33,981 bases of DNA from Bacteriovoracaceae bacterium UBA7317 (GCA_002474345.1 DKQD01000105.1:1-33981), one strand, 5' to 3'. Counted from the stretch's first letter, positions 23,185 through 32,133 are shown. Made by a program: numbers and translations. Notes: generated by a model from the letters alone, not told the origin.

Positions 23185-23985
23185 ATGCTTTTCTTTTTTA
23201 AATTGCCCTTATTTATTCTTCTATTCTTCATAACATCCAAAGCCTATAGCTTTACACTTCTCTGGAATATTCCTCCTCGTTTCCCTTCTGGTAACATTAC
23301 AATCAAAGTCAATACAACAAGCTGCAGTTCAGGAGTACCAGAATCGTATACTGAAATACAAACCCTCTTAAAAGAAGCTGCCGATACTTACTGGAACCAA
23401 ATTTATTCTAGTAGCCTAAATTTTAAAGTAGAGGGAACCATTACTGTGGATAATGACATTGACAAAATTAAAGAAGCCGCCAACAACTTTGTTGCAGTTG
23501 GGTGTGATGATTTGGGTACTCAAGGAACTTATGCTGCAGCAAGCCTTGATTGCTCAAAGTCCAATAACATTTGCACTAACGCAAAAGGATATATGGTTAT
23601 AAACCATAATACCGTGAATTCTCCATGGAAAAACGCAGACCGTAACATTAAAATCGCTGTGTTGGCCCATGAGCTTGGGCATACTATTGGAATTGGTCAC
23701 AGTCAGAAAAGTTATGCTCTCATGTATTTCTCAACTAGCAATAGTGATATCCAAACATACTTAAGCGAGGACGATGCAGATGCTGCAACTTTTCTTTATC
23801 CAGATGACCCTGCTCTTCTAGGCTTAGGGGGTGACTGTGGTGCAGTTGCTTCTACTCAGCCAAACCCTTCCTATGAAAAAACCTTTCTGTATGGCCTTTC
23901 TCCTTTGATTGGACTTCTCTTTGGTGGCTTTTTAATATTATGCACAAAGAGGTCTTACTCTTTTTTTAGAAAGCATAACTCTTAA
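23185..23985 (+). CDS. Matrixin-family zinc metalloprotease with C-terminal membrane tag
   Basis: The 266-residue exported protease has a signal peptide (about 1-20), then a metzincin catalytic domain (about 25-208). The zinc motif is complete: His162-Glu163-x2-His166-x5-His172 (AHELGHTIGIGH), with the Met-turn at Met180 (ALMYF). Family relatives are bacterial matrixins and similar secreted proteases. No pro-domain cysteine switch is visible. After a Gly-rich GLGGDCGAV segment (Cys218) there is one C-terminal membrane helix (about 236-253) and a basic end (TKRSYSFFRKHNS). That arrangement resembles C-terminal sorting tags, so the protease may be held at the membrane and later released. AGGAG lies 7 bases before the ATG. 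Confidence 0.9.
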   Translation: MLFFFKLPLFILLFFITSKAYSFTLLWNIPPRFPSGNITIKVNTTSCSSGVPESYTEIQTLLKEAADTYWNQIYSSSLNFKVEGTITVDNDIDKIKEAANNFVAVGCDDLGTQGTYAAASLDCSKSNNICTNAKGYMVINHNTVNSPWKNADRNIKIAVLAHELGHTIGIGHSQKSYALMYFSTSNSDIQTYLSEDDADAATFLYPDDPALLGLGGDCGAVASTQPNPSYEKTFLYGLSPLIGLLFGGFLILCTKRSYSFFRKHNS

Positions 23986-23994
23986 TTTTTTTTG

Positions 23995-24043
23995 TGAGAC
24001 CTGATATAACTTAATTGAAAAAATAACTCCTTCCAAGGTCTCA
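23995..24043 (+). repeat. Inverted repeat overlapping the adaptor gene's ribosome-binding site
   Basis: TGAGACCT (23995-24002) and AGGTCTCA (24036-24043) are perfect 8-bp inverted copies with 33 bases between, flanked by T-rich and A-rich runs. The right arm contains the AAGG that serves as ribosome-binding site for the gene at 24047. If the RNA folds this way, the site would be hidden. An 8-bp match in 60 bases can also arise by chance. Confidence 0.35.
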
Positions 24044-24046
24044 AAA

Positions 24047-24910
24047 ATGAACTCTCTAGGCGCAAAAAAACTTTGGATTCTCTGCCTCTTTTTCATAACT
24101 GTTCAAAATCCTGCTCTTGGGAATAAAAGAACAGCAATGGTTTTCGTTGACCACCTCAAAGAACAATCTATTGAGACCCAAGCCTCTTATTATGGACGCT
24201 TGACACCACTTAAACTTTTCAAAGTCTACTCACCACTTGAAGCCCTTATTATTACGGTTGAAGTTCAAGAAGGCAGAAAGATTAGAAAAGGTCAGACCCT
24301 GGCAAAAATAAAAAAAAATGTCATCGATATGGATATAAACCCTTTAGAAATAAAGTCGCCAATAGATGGATTTATCCTCGATACCCATGCCATTGAAAAC
24401 AACCTTGTTTTAAAAAACCAACCTCTTTTTTCTCTTTATGATGGATTCTCTTTTCAAACAACAGTGCATCTTTCGCCAGACGATGCCAATAAATTAAAAA
24501 TAGGCGATGAAGTCAGTGTTAATGTTTCGAATCATTATTTATTTGGAAAACTTCAAACCCTTTCTGAACGAATTGACCCCCACACAGGAACAAGAAGTGC
24601 TCACATATCAATTGACTCTAAAAAAGGCCTGAGACCAGGCCAATTGGCAAAGGTTATTTTTACTCTCGAAAAGAAAGAAGGCTTTCTTATCTCAAAGAAG
24701 GCCCTCGAAAAATCCCCAAAGGGAGATTACATTAATTTTCTTGAAGGAAGTAAAGTGAAAAAGATTAAAGTTTTTTCCAAAAGAAGGCACAATGATTTAG
24801 TCGAGATTTGGGGTAAAGGGGTTGATACAAAAAAACCTTATATTGTTAAAAGCTCTGTAAATCCTCTTGTGCAAGGTCAAACAGTCAAGGTCTCCAAACA
24901 AAAAAGATAA
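24047..24910 (+). CDS. RND-type periplasmic adaptor (membrane fusion protein), short form
   Basis: The 287-residue protein links an RND pump to the outer membrane or periplasm. It has a signal peptide (about 1-24), a barrel-sandwich (lipoyl) region with both halves (PLEALIITVEVQEGRKIRKG and IKSPIDGFILDTHAIEN), then a beta-barrel domain (TTVHLSPDDANKLKIGDEV) and a C-terminal membrane-proximal domain with GLRPGQLAKVIF. The two lipoyl halves are joined by only about 15 residues, so the long alpha-helical hairpin that usually contacts TolC is absent. The protein is about 80 residues shorter than common MFPs. It is followed 4 bases later by the RND permease, and the pair is probably translationally coupled. 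Confidence 0.9.
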   Translation: MNSLGAKKLWILCLFFITVQNPALGNKRTAMVFVDHLKEQSIETQASYYGRLTPLKLFKVYSPLEALIITVEVQEGRKIRKGQTLAKIKKNVIDMDINPLEIKSPIDGFILDTHAIENNLVLKNQPLFSLYDGFSFQTTVHLSPDDANKLKIGDEVSVNVSNHYLFGKLQTLSERIDPHTGTRSAHISIDSKKGLRPGQLAKVIFTLEKKEGFLISKKALEKSPKGDYINFLEGSKVKKIKVFSKRRHNDLVEIWGKGVDTKKPYIVKSSVNPLVQGQTVKVSKQKR

Positions 24911-24914
24911 AAAA

Positions 24915-27900
24915 ATGAAATTAAAACACTATATTCAAAGACCAACGTCTTTTATCTTTATAGTTCTTATTATAATTTCTCTGGGTTTTTTTTCCCTTTT
25001 TAACCTTCCCGTGAAAATGTACCCTCAGATAAAAAAGCCGATGCTAAGAGTTCAGTTCTCTCACAGATCACTGGCAAGCCCAAAAGACCTGTATCAAACG
25101 ATAGGAAAACATATTGAAGAAGATTTATCTAATTTAGAAGGGGTCGAAAACCTTCAAAGTACTTATTATCAAGGAAGAGGAAATGTTAATCTGGACTTTG
25201 AGTGGGAGCAAGAAACCGAAACAATTAAGGAAAATATAAAAACAATCCTTTCTGGACACAAATCAAAGTACCCAAACCAATTTAGTTTCAGTATCACATC
25301 AGGCAGAAGTAAATCTTCCGGAAATATGCTTGTGGCCGTAGGGCATAAAGATCTTGGCCCTCATCAACTTAGATCTTCACTGGATACATTCCTCCTCCCC
25401 AGAATAAGAAAATTGAAAGATGTTTCAAGTGTTAATACGTGGGGCTGGAAAACAGAAAATATTGTTCTTAAAGTGGATAGAGAAAAACTTCTTACTTTTA
25501 ATATTTCTCCGTCAGAAATTATCAAGGCCATCAAGGAAAGCCTTAAGTCTCACCTAACGGGCCGTATTGGCCACGGACAAAAAAGAGGGGCCGGTTCTTC
25601 GATTACTGTTCCCACGTCTTTAGATAAGTTAAGTGACCTCGAAGCAGTCCTCATAAAAAAAACTCGTGGGAAAGGCCACCCGATAAGAGTTAGGGATATT
25701 GGTGTCATTGAAAACCTTTTTCGAGAATCCGCTTCCATCTATCAGCTTAATGGAGTTCCTGCAAAATTTCTTATGGTTGAGTTTAAAGATGGAGGAGACA
25801 TAAAAAGAAGCAGTGACAATGTCAGTAATTTATTGGAAAACCTCAAAAAAGAAGACTCCTCCTTCGTCACTCAAGTGATCGTCAACCCCTCTTACTTCAT
25901 TTCTCAATCTATTAAAAACCTTCTCTTTAATGCCACTTTTGGTGGAGTCATGGCCGTTTTAATTGTTTATCTTTTTCTAAGGGCATGGAGTAATACAATT
26001 ATTATTGGACTCTCCATCCCTTTTTGTCTCATTTCTTCCTTTATTCTTATGAATATATTTAATATCAGCATCAATATTATATCTCTAGGAGGCCTAGCTA
26101 TTGGAGTTGGCCTTATTTTAGATGGTGCAATTGTCACTCTTGATAATATCTACCGCCTCTTTGAAGAGGAGGTAAACAAAAGTGATCATAGAGCAACTCT
26201 TACAAAAGATAGAAAGGTGGCCCTTATTTTACAGGGAACAAGAGAAGTCGCTATGCCAGTAATAGTTTCTCTTCTAACCTCCCTTGTAACTTTTATTCCC
26301 CTTATTTTTAGTGCTTCCTATACCCAAGCTGTTTTAGGCAATCTTGCTAAGACAATTGTTTTTTCCCTTTCCCTTTCACTTTTTTCATCACTCATTATTG
26401 TACCGGTGATGAGTTATTTCTTTTTAAAACCTAAGCAAAATAAAAAAGAAGATCAGGACCTTTCAAGTGATTTAAATAAAAACATGAACTTTAGATTAGG
26501 AAATTCTTTTAGCAAGGTTTTAGACTATTTTCTCGAAACAAAAAAGAAGTCACTTTTAACTGTAACTATGGCTTCATTAGTTGGGTTATGTTCTCTTTTC
26601 CTTATCCCAAAAATAAAAAAAGAAATTATTGCCATACCAGCCACAAGGCTTATGGACATCCGCCTCCATTTTGAAGGCAATACAGATATAAATGCCTGTA
26701 AAAAAGTCGTTGATAAAATCGAAGGCTTTTTCTCCAAAAGAGCAGAGGTCAATAATATTGCAACTTACCTTTGGAGCCCATCTTACGGTATGGTTACGCT
26801 GGAACTTAAGGATAGAGATCAATTTAAAACATTAAGAAAACTCGTCGAAGAGCATTTTCCTTCAACACCATTGGTTCAAATAAGAGCTACCAAATGGAAT
26901 CCCGGAAAACTACCCTTACCAAGAGAAAGACACCTTGTTGTTAATCTTCATGGAGCAAAAGAAAAAGAGATGACAAAGTTCTCTAACAAAATAAGGGCAC
27001 TAAGGCATCAGTTTAATGCTGGTGCCTGGAGAAGACCCTGGATTAATCCAGCAGAAGAAGTGTCCCTCTCATTTTTCCAGTGGGTTGAGCAATCAGTCAA
27101 AAGAGAGGCCATGGAACTATTAAGGGCCTCCACTAGGAATGGGTCTTATGTTGAAACTTTGTTTTTTGATGGCATTGAAAAAGGTCTTAGACTTATTTTT
27201 AAAGACCATCAACAAAATGAATTTCTTGAAGACGTGAAGTACCTCCCTATAGCTTTAAAGAAAAAAATTGTTCCTCTTAAGGCATTAGCAGATGTAGAAC
27301 TCAAAGAAAGAAGTTATATCCCTTTAAGCATTATAGATGGAAAGAGTGCCCAACAGGTCTTTATTTCCTTTAGAAAGGGTAAATCGGATGAGAAAGTAAA
27401 TCAATATAAAGAGGCCATTTCCAAAATAGAAAAGCCAGAAGGTCTAACTGTCGAGTATCCTGAATTAAATAGGGAAATTAAAAAATCATTTGAGAGCTTC
27501 AAAAGTTCACTTATTGTAAGTATTGGCCTTATCTTTTTCCTAATTCTCCTCTTCTTTAACTCTCTCAAATACCCTCTCATTATCCTAAGCACAGTCTTTT
27601 TTGGCCTAAGTGGTGTTTTGGGAGGCCTTTACATAACAGACTCAACCCTTTCTCTTAACTCAATGCTTGGAGCAATCCTCTTAAGTGGACTCGTCGTGAA
27701 TAATGCAATCCTTATCGTTGATTTCTACAAAAAAGAAAAAGAAAACTTGAATAACTCCATTGATGCCTTAAAAAAAGCGATGGCTTTGAGAATACGACCC
27801 ATTCTTCTTACAACGCTCACCACCCTTTTAGGTGTTATACCTATTGCCCTTGCCTTTGGAGAAGCAGGAGAGATCCTTCAACCTTTAGGGATCGCCGTCT

Positions 27901-27977
27901 TTTTTGGGCTTCTCATTTCAACGGTCCTCACCCTTATAGTTGTCCCCTGCTTTTTAAGATTAACGGACACGCTTTAA
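24915..27977 (+). CDS. RND-family inner-membrane efflux permease
   Basis: The 1020-residue permease has the RND layout: helix 1 just after the start (IQRPTSFIF), a first porter/docking region (about 30-330), helices 2-6 with the 'GLAIGVGLILDGAIVTLDNI' TM4 block, a second periplasmic region (about 540-860), then the last helices with GLVVNNAILIVDFYKK. In TM4 the AcrB Asp407-Asp408 pair reads Asp-Gly, and the AcrB Lys940 position reads Asn, so the proton relay is of the non-AcrB type seen in some RND subgroups. Longer in-frame start (TTG at 24867) overlaps the adaptor gene. The ATG at 24915 fits the family's N terminus. No outer-membrane TolC gene is in the window. The end overlaps tag by 18 bases. 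Confidence 0.95.
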   Translation: MKLKHYIQRPTSFIFIVLIIISLGFFSLFNLPVKMYPQIKKPMLRVQFSHRSLASPKDLYQTIGKHIEEDLSNLEGVENLQSTYYQGRGNVNLDFEWEQETETIKENIKTILSGHKSKYPNQFSFSITSGRSKSSGNMLVAVGHKDLGPHQLRSSLDTFLLPRIRKLKDVSSVNTWGWKTENIVLKVDREKLLTFNISPSEIIKAIKESLKSHLTGRIGHGQKRGAGSSITVPTSLDKLSDLEAVLIKKTRGKGHPIRVRDIGVIENLFRESASIYQLNGVPAKFLMVEFKDGGDIKRSSDNVSNLLENLKKEDSSFVTQVIVNPSYFISQSIKNLLFNATFGGVMAVLIVYLFLRAWSNTIIIGLSIPFCLISSFILMNIFNISINIISLGGLAIGVGLILDGAIVTLDNIYRLFEEEVNKSDHRATLTKDRKVALILQGTREVAMPVIVSLLTSLVTFIPLIFSASYTQAVLGNLAKTIVFSLSLSLFSSLIIVPVMSYFFLKPKQNKKEDQDLSSDLNKNMNFRLGNSFSKVLDYFLETKKKSLLTVTMASLVGLCSLFLIPKIKKEIIAIPATRLMDIRLHFEGNTDINACKKVVDKIEGFFSKRAEVNNIATYLWSPSYGMVTLELKDRDQFKTLRKLVEEHFPSTPLVQIRATKWNPGKLPLPRERHLVVNLHGAKEKEMTKFSNKIRALRHQFNAGAWRRPWINPAEEVSLSFFQWVEQSVKREAMELLRASTRNGSYVETLFFDGIEKGLRLIFKDHQQNEFLEDVKYLPIALKKKIVPLKALADVELKERSYIPLSIIDGKSAQQVFISFRKGKSDEKVNQYKEAISKIEKPEGLTVEYPELNREIKKSFESFKSSLIVSIGLIFFLILLFFNSLKYPLIILSTVFFGLSGVLGGLYITDSTLSLNSMLGAILLSGLVVNNAILIVDFYKKEKENLNNSIDALKKAMALRIRPILLTTLTTLLGVIPIALAFGEAGEILQPLGIAVFFGLLISTVLTLIVVPCFLRLTDTL

Positions 27978-28550
27978 AGACCTTATTTTTTTTCCGTAGA
28001 GAAAGCAATCGACAGTGTGGTCATTTGTCATACCAACAGCTTGCATGAAAGCATACATAATAGTGCTTCCCACAAACTTAAAACCCCGCTTTTTTAAATC
28101 TTTTGAAAGGGCACGGCTAATGGGAGTTTCAGTAGGACAATCCTTAACTGAAGTTATTCCTTCCACCCTAAGCGGCTTATTACCTACAAATGACCATAAA
28201 TACTTATCAAAGGTTTTAAACTCTTGTTGAACTTTTAAAAACATTTTTGCGTTATTAACAGCAGCTTCTATTTTTAGCTTATTTCGGATAAGCCCGGGAT
28301 CCTTTAGGAATCTCCGAAGTTTTGCTTCAGAGTAAGCCGCAACTTTTTCAGGATCAAAATCATCAAACATTTCCCTGTAATGGGCCCTTTTATTTAAAAC
28401 GGTTTCCCAACTTAATCCCGCTTGTACACCCTCTAATATGAGCATTTCAAAAAGGTGTTGATCATCATGAACGGGTCTCCCCCATTCAAAGTCATGGTAA
28501 TCCAGGTATAGAGGGTTTTTTGGATTGGCCCAAAAACATCTCTTTTTCAT
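27960..28550 (-). CDS. tag: DNA-3-methyladenine glycosylase I
   Basis: Tag removes 3-methyladenine from alkylated DNA, the first step of base-excision repair. The 196-residue product is of family size. Visible features: zinc ligands Cys5 (RCFW), His19 (YHDFEWG), His178 and Cys182 (NDHTVDCFL), the catalytic-region Glu in ILEGVQAGLSW, and 'TVLNKRAHYREMF'. The start at 28550 follows AAGGGG. It is convergent with and overlaps the RND permease by 18 bases, and lies 32 bases downstream of the Cys-rich protein gene, so those two may share a transcript. Confidence 0.96.
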   Translation of the reverse strand: MKKRCFWANPKNPLYLDYHDFEWGRPVHDDQHLFEMLILEGVQAGLSWETVLNKRAHYREMFDDFDPEKVAAYSEAKLRRFLKDPGLIRNKLKIEAAVNNAKMFLKVQQEFKTFDKYLWSFVGNKPLRVEGITSVKDCPTETPISRALSKDLKKRGFKFVGSTIMYAFMQAVGMTNDHTVDCFLYGKKIRSLKRVR

Positions 28551-28582
28551 CCACGCCCCTTAAAAAGTTAAGTAAAGAAAGG

Positions 28583-29140
28583 CTATTCAATTGTTTGAAT
28601 AGTGTCTTTCTTCTTTTTCTTTCCATCCATAACAGATTTGCATTTTTTATTAACCTTAGGGAGACTACTTTTAACACAGGCTTGATAGTCTTGAATAGCT
28701 TTAGTCGGATTTTTTCCAATAACCTTTTCATCAAACGGACATAGTTTTTTTATGTCGCCCATGCAATTATCCACGATCTTTTTTACAAATGGTTCCTTTA
28801 AAATAGTCGGGTTTCCATCGGCCCCAAATTTCTCTCTACAACTTTCCGTAAGACTATTCCCCTTTAAACGAAGACACCTCTCTACAGACTCTTCTGCAGT
28901 ACAGAGGTTTTGAATATCTTGCGCACAGGAGTCAGTTTCAACGACCTCCTGACTGGTTCTATCCATTAATGATTTATAACAAGATTTAGAGAAAGATTTC
29001 GACTTTTCTTTGAGGCAGTTTCCAAGATTAAGCCCATCTGGCTCACAAAGGGACCCAATTTCATTATCACAATCCTCTTGCGACAATGATAAATTCAAAA
29101 GGAAGCAAATAAAGATCATTGTTACTGTAAATCTGAGCAT
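28583..29140 (-). CDS. Secreted cysteine-rich repeat protein
   Basis: The 185-residue protein has a signal peptide (about 1-20, ending LSLSQEDC). Three to four copies of a short Cys-rich unit follow, of the form C-x2-[DE]I-x2-LC ... CL-x5-S-x3-SC: CDNEIGSLC ... CLKEKSKSFSKSC, CAQDIQNLC ... CLRLKGNSLTESC, and CMGDIKKLCPF ... CVKSSL. This matches the Cys-rich (GLG1/FGFR-type) repeat family found in many bacterial secreted proteins. Disulphide pairing inside each unit is expected. The function of bacterial members is unknown. The ATG is preceded by GAGAGG. It is divergent from the large coiled-coil gene by 114 bases. Confidence 0.85.
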   Translation of the reverse strand: MLRFTVTMIFICFLLNLSLSQEDCDNEIGSLCEPDGLNLGNCLKEKSKSFSKSCYKSLMDRTSQEVVETDSCAQDIQNLCTAEESVERCLRLKGNSLTESCREKFGADGNPTILKEPFVKKIVDNCMGDIKKLCPFDEKVIGKNPTKAIQDYQACVKSSLPKVNKKCKSVMDGKKKKKDTIQTIE

Positions 29141-29254
29141 TTCTACCTCTCTTTACTTAATTATGCCAGAATCACCAATTTTTTCGAAAATATCCTTAAA
29201 TTAGGTAAAAAAAGTGGGCCTGGATCATAGGCCAATAAACCTTAGAATAAAAGT

Positions 29255-32050
29255 ATGAGACGTTTTCTTTTCCGTTTAACAATCACTACTTGCAGTCTTG
29301 GCCTTCTCTCCTTTCATTTAGGTGACTACTCAGTTATTTATGCACAAGACCCCCTCGCCTGTATGAACCGTATGGATGCGGAGTCAAAGTCAAGAGAGGC
29401 CAGGCTAAATTCAATAAAGAGTAAGGTTGACAAAAATACAAGCAATATTGAATCCCAACAAAAGATTGTAGATGACCTTAGAAATCAATTAAATGCTGGA
29501 TCGAAGACACCTGAAGAACAAAAGAAAAACCAGGATGCCCTTGAAAAATTAAGCCTCGAAATTACCCTCGAAGAAGATAAATTAAAAAAGCTAAAAAATG
29601 AAAGAGATGTTCTTTTAAGACTTGAAAAAAATGACTCCACAAATGCCAAACTTTCCGAAATAGAAGAGCAAAAAAAAATCATAAACAGCCTTGAAAAGGA
29701 AATGGATTCAACCGACACTTCAAGCCTTAATGAAAATATGTCTGAGGAGGATGCAAAAAAATTAAAAGATAGTGGCTCAAAATCAAGTGATAAAATGGAA
29801 GAGCTTGAAGAAAAGATGAGTGTTGAAAATGAAAAACTAAAGGAATTAGAAAAAGACCTCACAAAAGATACTAATAATTCACAAATTAAACAAAAAGTAA
29901 GCGAGATAGAGGCCCAAGAAAAAATTATAGAGGACAAGCAAAAAAAACTTGATGAAAAAACGAAAGAAATCGAAAAATATGAAACATCCGGAAATACATC
30001 AAGTGATTCAAAGCAATCATTGACCGCCAAATTGAAGGAAGAGGAAGAAGGTCTTGAAAAGCTAAAAGAAGAAAAAAAATCTATTGAAAAAGACCTCGCC
30101 AAACAAAAAAAAGATGCCGCCCTTGAAGAACAGCTCACAAGCTCTAATCTTTCCGACTTTCAACTCTACGAAGCTGCCATGGGAGAGGTTCTCATTCAAG
30201 ATAAAGCATTGGCCAGCAATAAGGAGCTTGATTTTGAGGCCCTTGGTTTGGCCCTCAACAATATGGAAATGATGTCTACAGCTGCTGCGGCCCTTAACCA
30301 TCTTGATTGTAAACCCTACGGTGAGTTTGAATCAAAAAGCTACCACCTTTTTGTGGGAGCCGCAGCAACTTACGTTGTGGATCAGATTAATAGAATTCGA
30401 AATTTTAAAAAAGAAAGTGAATGTCAGGTGGACATGAGTCAGTTTGATAACACAACGGAAGGAATGCAAGTAGAAACACTGAAAAAGGTTTTCGAACAAT
30501 ATTCCGTTTTAGCAGATGCTGTTCAAAAAAGATTTGAGGGTCGAAAGGATACAATGGCACTTTTTGAAGAGGCCTTAAAAGCTGCAACAGAAGAGTACGA
30601 GGAAAAAACAAAAAAAGTTGGAACAGCACGTACTAACTATGAAGAAGGAAAAGGATGGGTTACAAAGACGGCAATAAAGTTTGCTGTCACCATGGCCTCA
30701 GCGATTATCGCCTATTATTCTTTTTTTGGGATTGCTGTTGCTCTTGCTCTCTTTGCTCTCGCAGCTGTCTTTGCCGTGGACCTAGTCAAAGCAGTTATCT
30801 ACAGAGACCTTTGGTACGATAACCTGCTAAAAGCAAGAAACTACACAAGGCTTACCTGCAACTATAATGAAGCCTTTAAATATGATCCACTTGAAGGAAA
30901 AACTCCTGACTCAATAAAAACGAATAGTGAGTTCCCAAAATTTATGGAAATGAAAAAAAGCTTTTGGGAAAAACAAAGCTTCGACGCCTCCAAGAGCCTT
31001 AATATGGATAAGGATATCCTTGAAATAGATAAACTGGATGACTCAAAAAAGACCGGCTTTCCTCTCGTTGAGACAAGATATAGTTACATTCAGGCCATGA
31101 TGAATGGAATTTTAGATCCAAACCTTCTCAGTGAGTTTATGAAAGCTTATGAACTCACTCGAAAAAACAAAGATCAAATATGGAACCTCTACTCTCAGGC
31201 CCAAACAGACTTCCAAAGTGTCGTCACTATTGAAAAAGGCTATAAAACAGAAAAGAAGTTTGTGACAAAGACATGCTTAAAAAGTGGTGAAAAAGGAAAG
31301 TCCTCACCTGACCTTAAATGTAATTGTAGAGAAACCAAAAGTTGTAAACAATTTAAGTTTCCAACTTTTAAAAACTTGGATGGTCAATTAGCGCCACCGA
31401 ACCCAAGCATGGTCAAGGCCATTAATTTTTCTCTAAATGGGGACACAGAAAGGGCCCGAGTTGAAAAAAATAACCTCCAAAAAAATGCTGCCGCTCTTCG
31501 AAAAAAACTTGAATCAACAAAGGCAAACATAAACAAAATAAGAAAAGAACAAGATAAAAGGACAAGACCAATACAGGAAAACGCAAACAAGCTATTAACA
31601 TCTATGAGGCAAGGCCCACTAAGCTATAGACAAAAAGCCGAATCTCAAATGCGGTCTTCTGACACTGTTGCTTTGGAAAGTGAAAAGGAAAAAAAGGAAG
31701 AAAAAGACGTAAGAGGAACAGATGGTGTAGTAAAAATAGCATCACCCTCCCCAAAAGGCCCATCACCCAAAAGGAGGCCCAAAAAGCAAAAACCTCGTCT
31801 TAGTGTCGCCCTTGAAGGATTCGTAGATAGTGATGAAGATTTGGAAGATGTAGAGTTAGACAAAACACTGTTAATAGATGGAAAGAAGAAAGAAGAAACG
31901 ACCAGGTCAGTTTCATCAAATCCTAAAAAGAGAAGGGAGGTCAAAGAAGTCAACCGTGAGAGTGAGTTTTCTCTTTTTAAAATTATATCTAGAAGATACC
32001 TTAAATCGGGATACCCCAGGTTATTGAAAAAAAAGAAGGTTGAGGACTAG
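29255..32050 (+). CDS. Large exported coiled-coil protein with internal membrane segment
   Basis: The 931-residue protein begins with a signal peptide (about 1-30, ending YAQD). A long coiled-coil region (about 45-300) follows, made mostly of Lys, Glu, Asp and Ser with short heptad runs (LEKLSLEITLEEDKLKKLKN, MEELEEKMSVENEKLKELEK). Next come a mixed region (about 305-465) and a hydrophobic stretch of about 45 residues (about 470-514, KFAVTMASAIIAYYSFF and ALFALAAVFAVDLVKAV) that may cross the membrane once or twice. A charged C-terminal half carries a Cys cluster (KTCLKSGEKGK ... CNCRETKSC). The end is very rich in Lys, Glu and Arg. No known domain is seen. Upstream of the start is a weak hairpin (GGCCT/AGGCC, 29217-29233), and no strong ribosome-binding site. 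A structural or surface role is possible but unproven. Confidence 0.8.
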   Translation: MRRFLFRLTITTCSLGLLSFHLGDYSVIYAQDPLACMNRMDAESKSREARLNSIKSKVDKNTSNIESQQKIVDDLRNQLNAGSKTPEEQKKNQDALEKLSLEITLEEDKLKKLKNERDVLLRLEKNDSTNAKLSEIEEQKKIINSLEKEMDSTDTSSLNENMSEEDAKKLKDSGSKSSDKMEELEEKMSVENEKLKELEKDLTKDTNNSQIKQKVSEIEAQEKIIEDKQKKLDEKTKEIEKYETSGNTSSDSKQSLTAKLKEEEEGLEKLKEEKKSIEKDLAKQKKDAALEEQLTSSNLSDFQLYEAAMGEVLIQDKALASNKELDFEALGLALNNMEMMSTAAAALNHLDCKPYGEFESKSYHLFVGAAATYVVDQINRIRNFKKESECQVDMSQFDNTTEGMQVETLKKVFEQYSVLADAVQKRFEGRKDTMALFEEALKAATEEYEEKTKKVGTARTNYEEGKGWVTKTAIKFAVTMASAIIAYYSFFGIAVALALFALAAVFAVDLVKAVIYRDLWYDNLLKARNYTRLTCNYNEAFKYDPLEGKTPDSIKTNSEFPKFMEMKKSFWEKQSFDASKSLNMDKDILEIDKLDDSKKTGFPLVETRYSYIQAMMNGILDPNLLSEFMKAYELTRKNKDQIWNLYSQAQTDFQSVVTIEKGYKTEKKFVTKTCLKSGEKGKSSPDLKCNCRETKSCKQFKFPTFKNLDGQLAPPNPSMVKAINFSLNGDTERARVEKNNLQKNAAALRKKLESTKANINKIRKEQDKRTRPIQENANKLLTSMRQGPLSYRQKAESQMRSSDTVALESEKEKKEEKDVRGTDGVVKIASPSPKGPSPKRRPKKQKPRLSVALEGFVDSDEDLEDVELDKTLLIDGKKKEETTRSVSSNPKKRREVKEVNRESEFSLFKIISRRYLKSGYPRLLKKKKVED

Positions 32051-32079
32051 AAAAAAGGTGACAAGCACCACCCATTTTT
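32051..32079 (+). terminator. Weak hairpin after the coiled-coil gene
   Basis: After the stop at 32050, AAAAAAGGTGACAAGCACC followed by ACCCATTTTTA gives a 4-bp GGTG/CACC stem (32057-32060, 32066-32069) with a 5-base loop and a five-T run nearby. It resembles the short GGTG..CACC elements found after genes in several bacterial genomes, but is weak on its own. Confidence 0.3.
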
Positions 32080-32133
32080 ACTAGTACATGGATTTAAAAT
32101 ATATGAGGTTTATTAAAGACAAGGAATTGAGCA

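Noticed and set aside
27960..27977. The 18-base overlap of the RND permease and tag as a possible frameshift or error.
   Set aside because: Both proteins end with normal family C termini, so the overlap is a routine convergent one.
29485..30138. A long minus-strand frame of 217 residues, very rich in Ser and Phe.
   Set aside because: It is the antisense of the Lys/Glu-rich coiled-coil region (AAA and GAA codons give TTT and TTC). Composition explains it.
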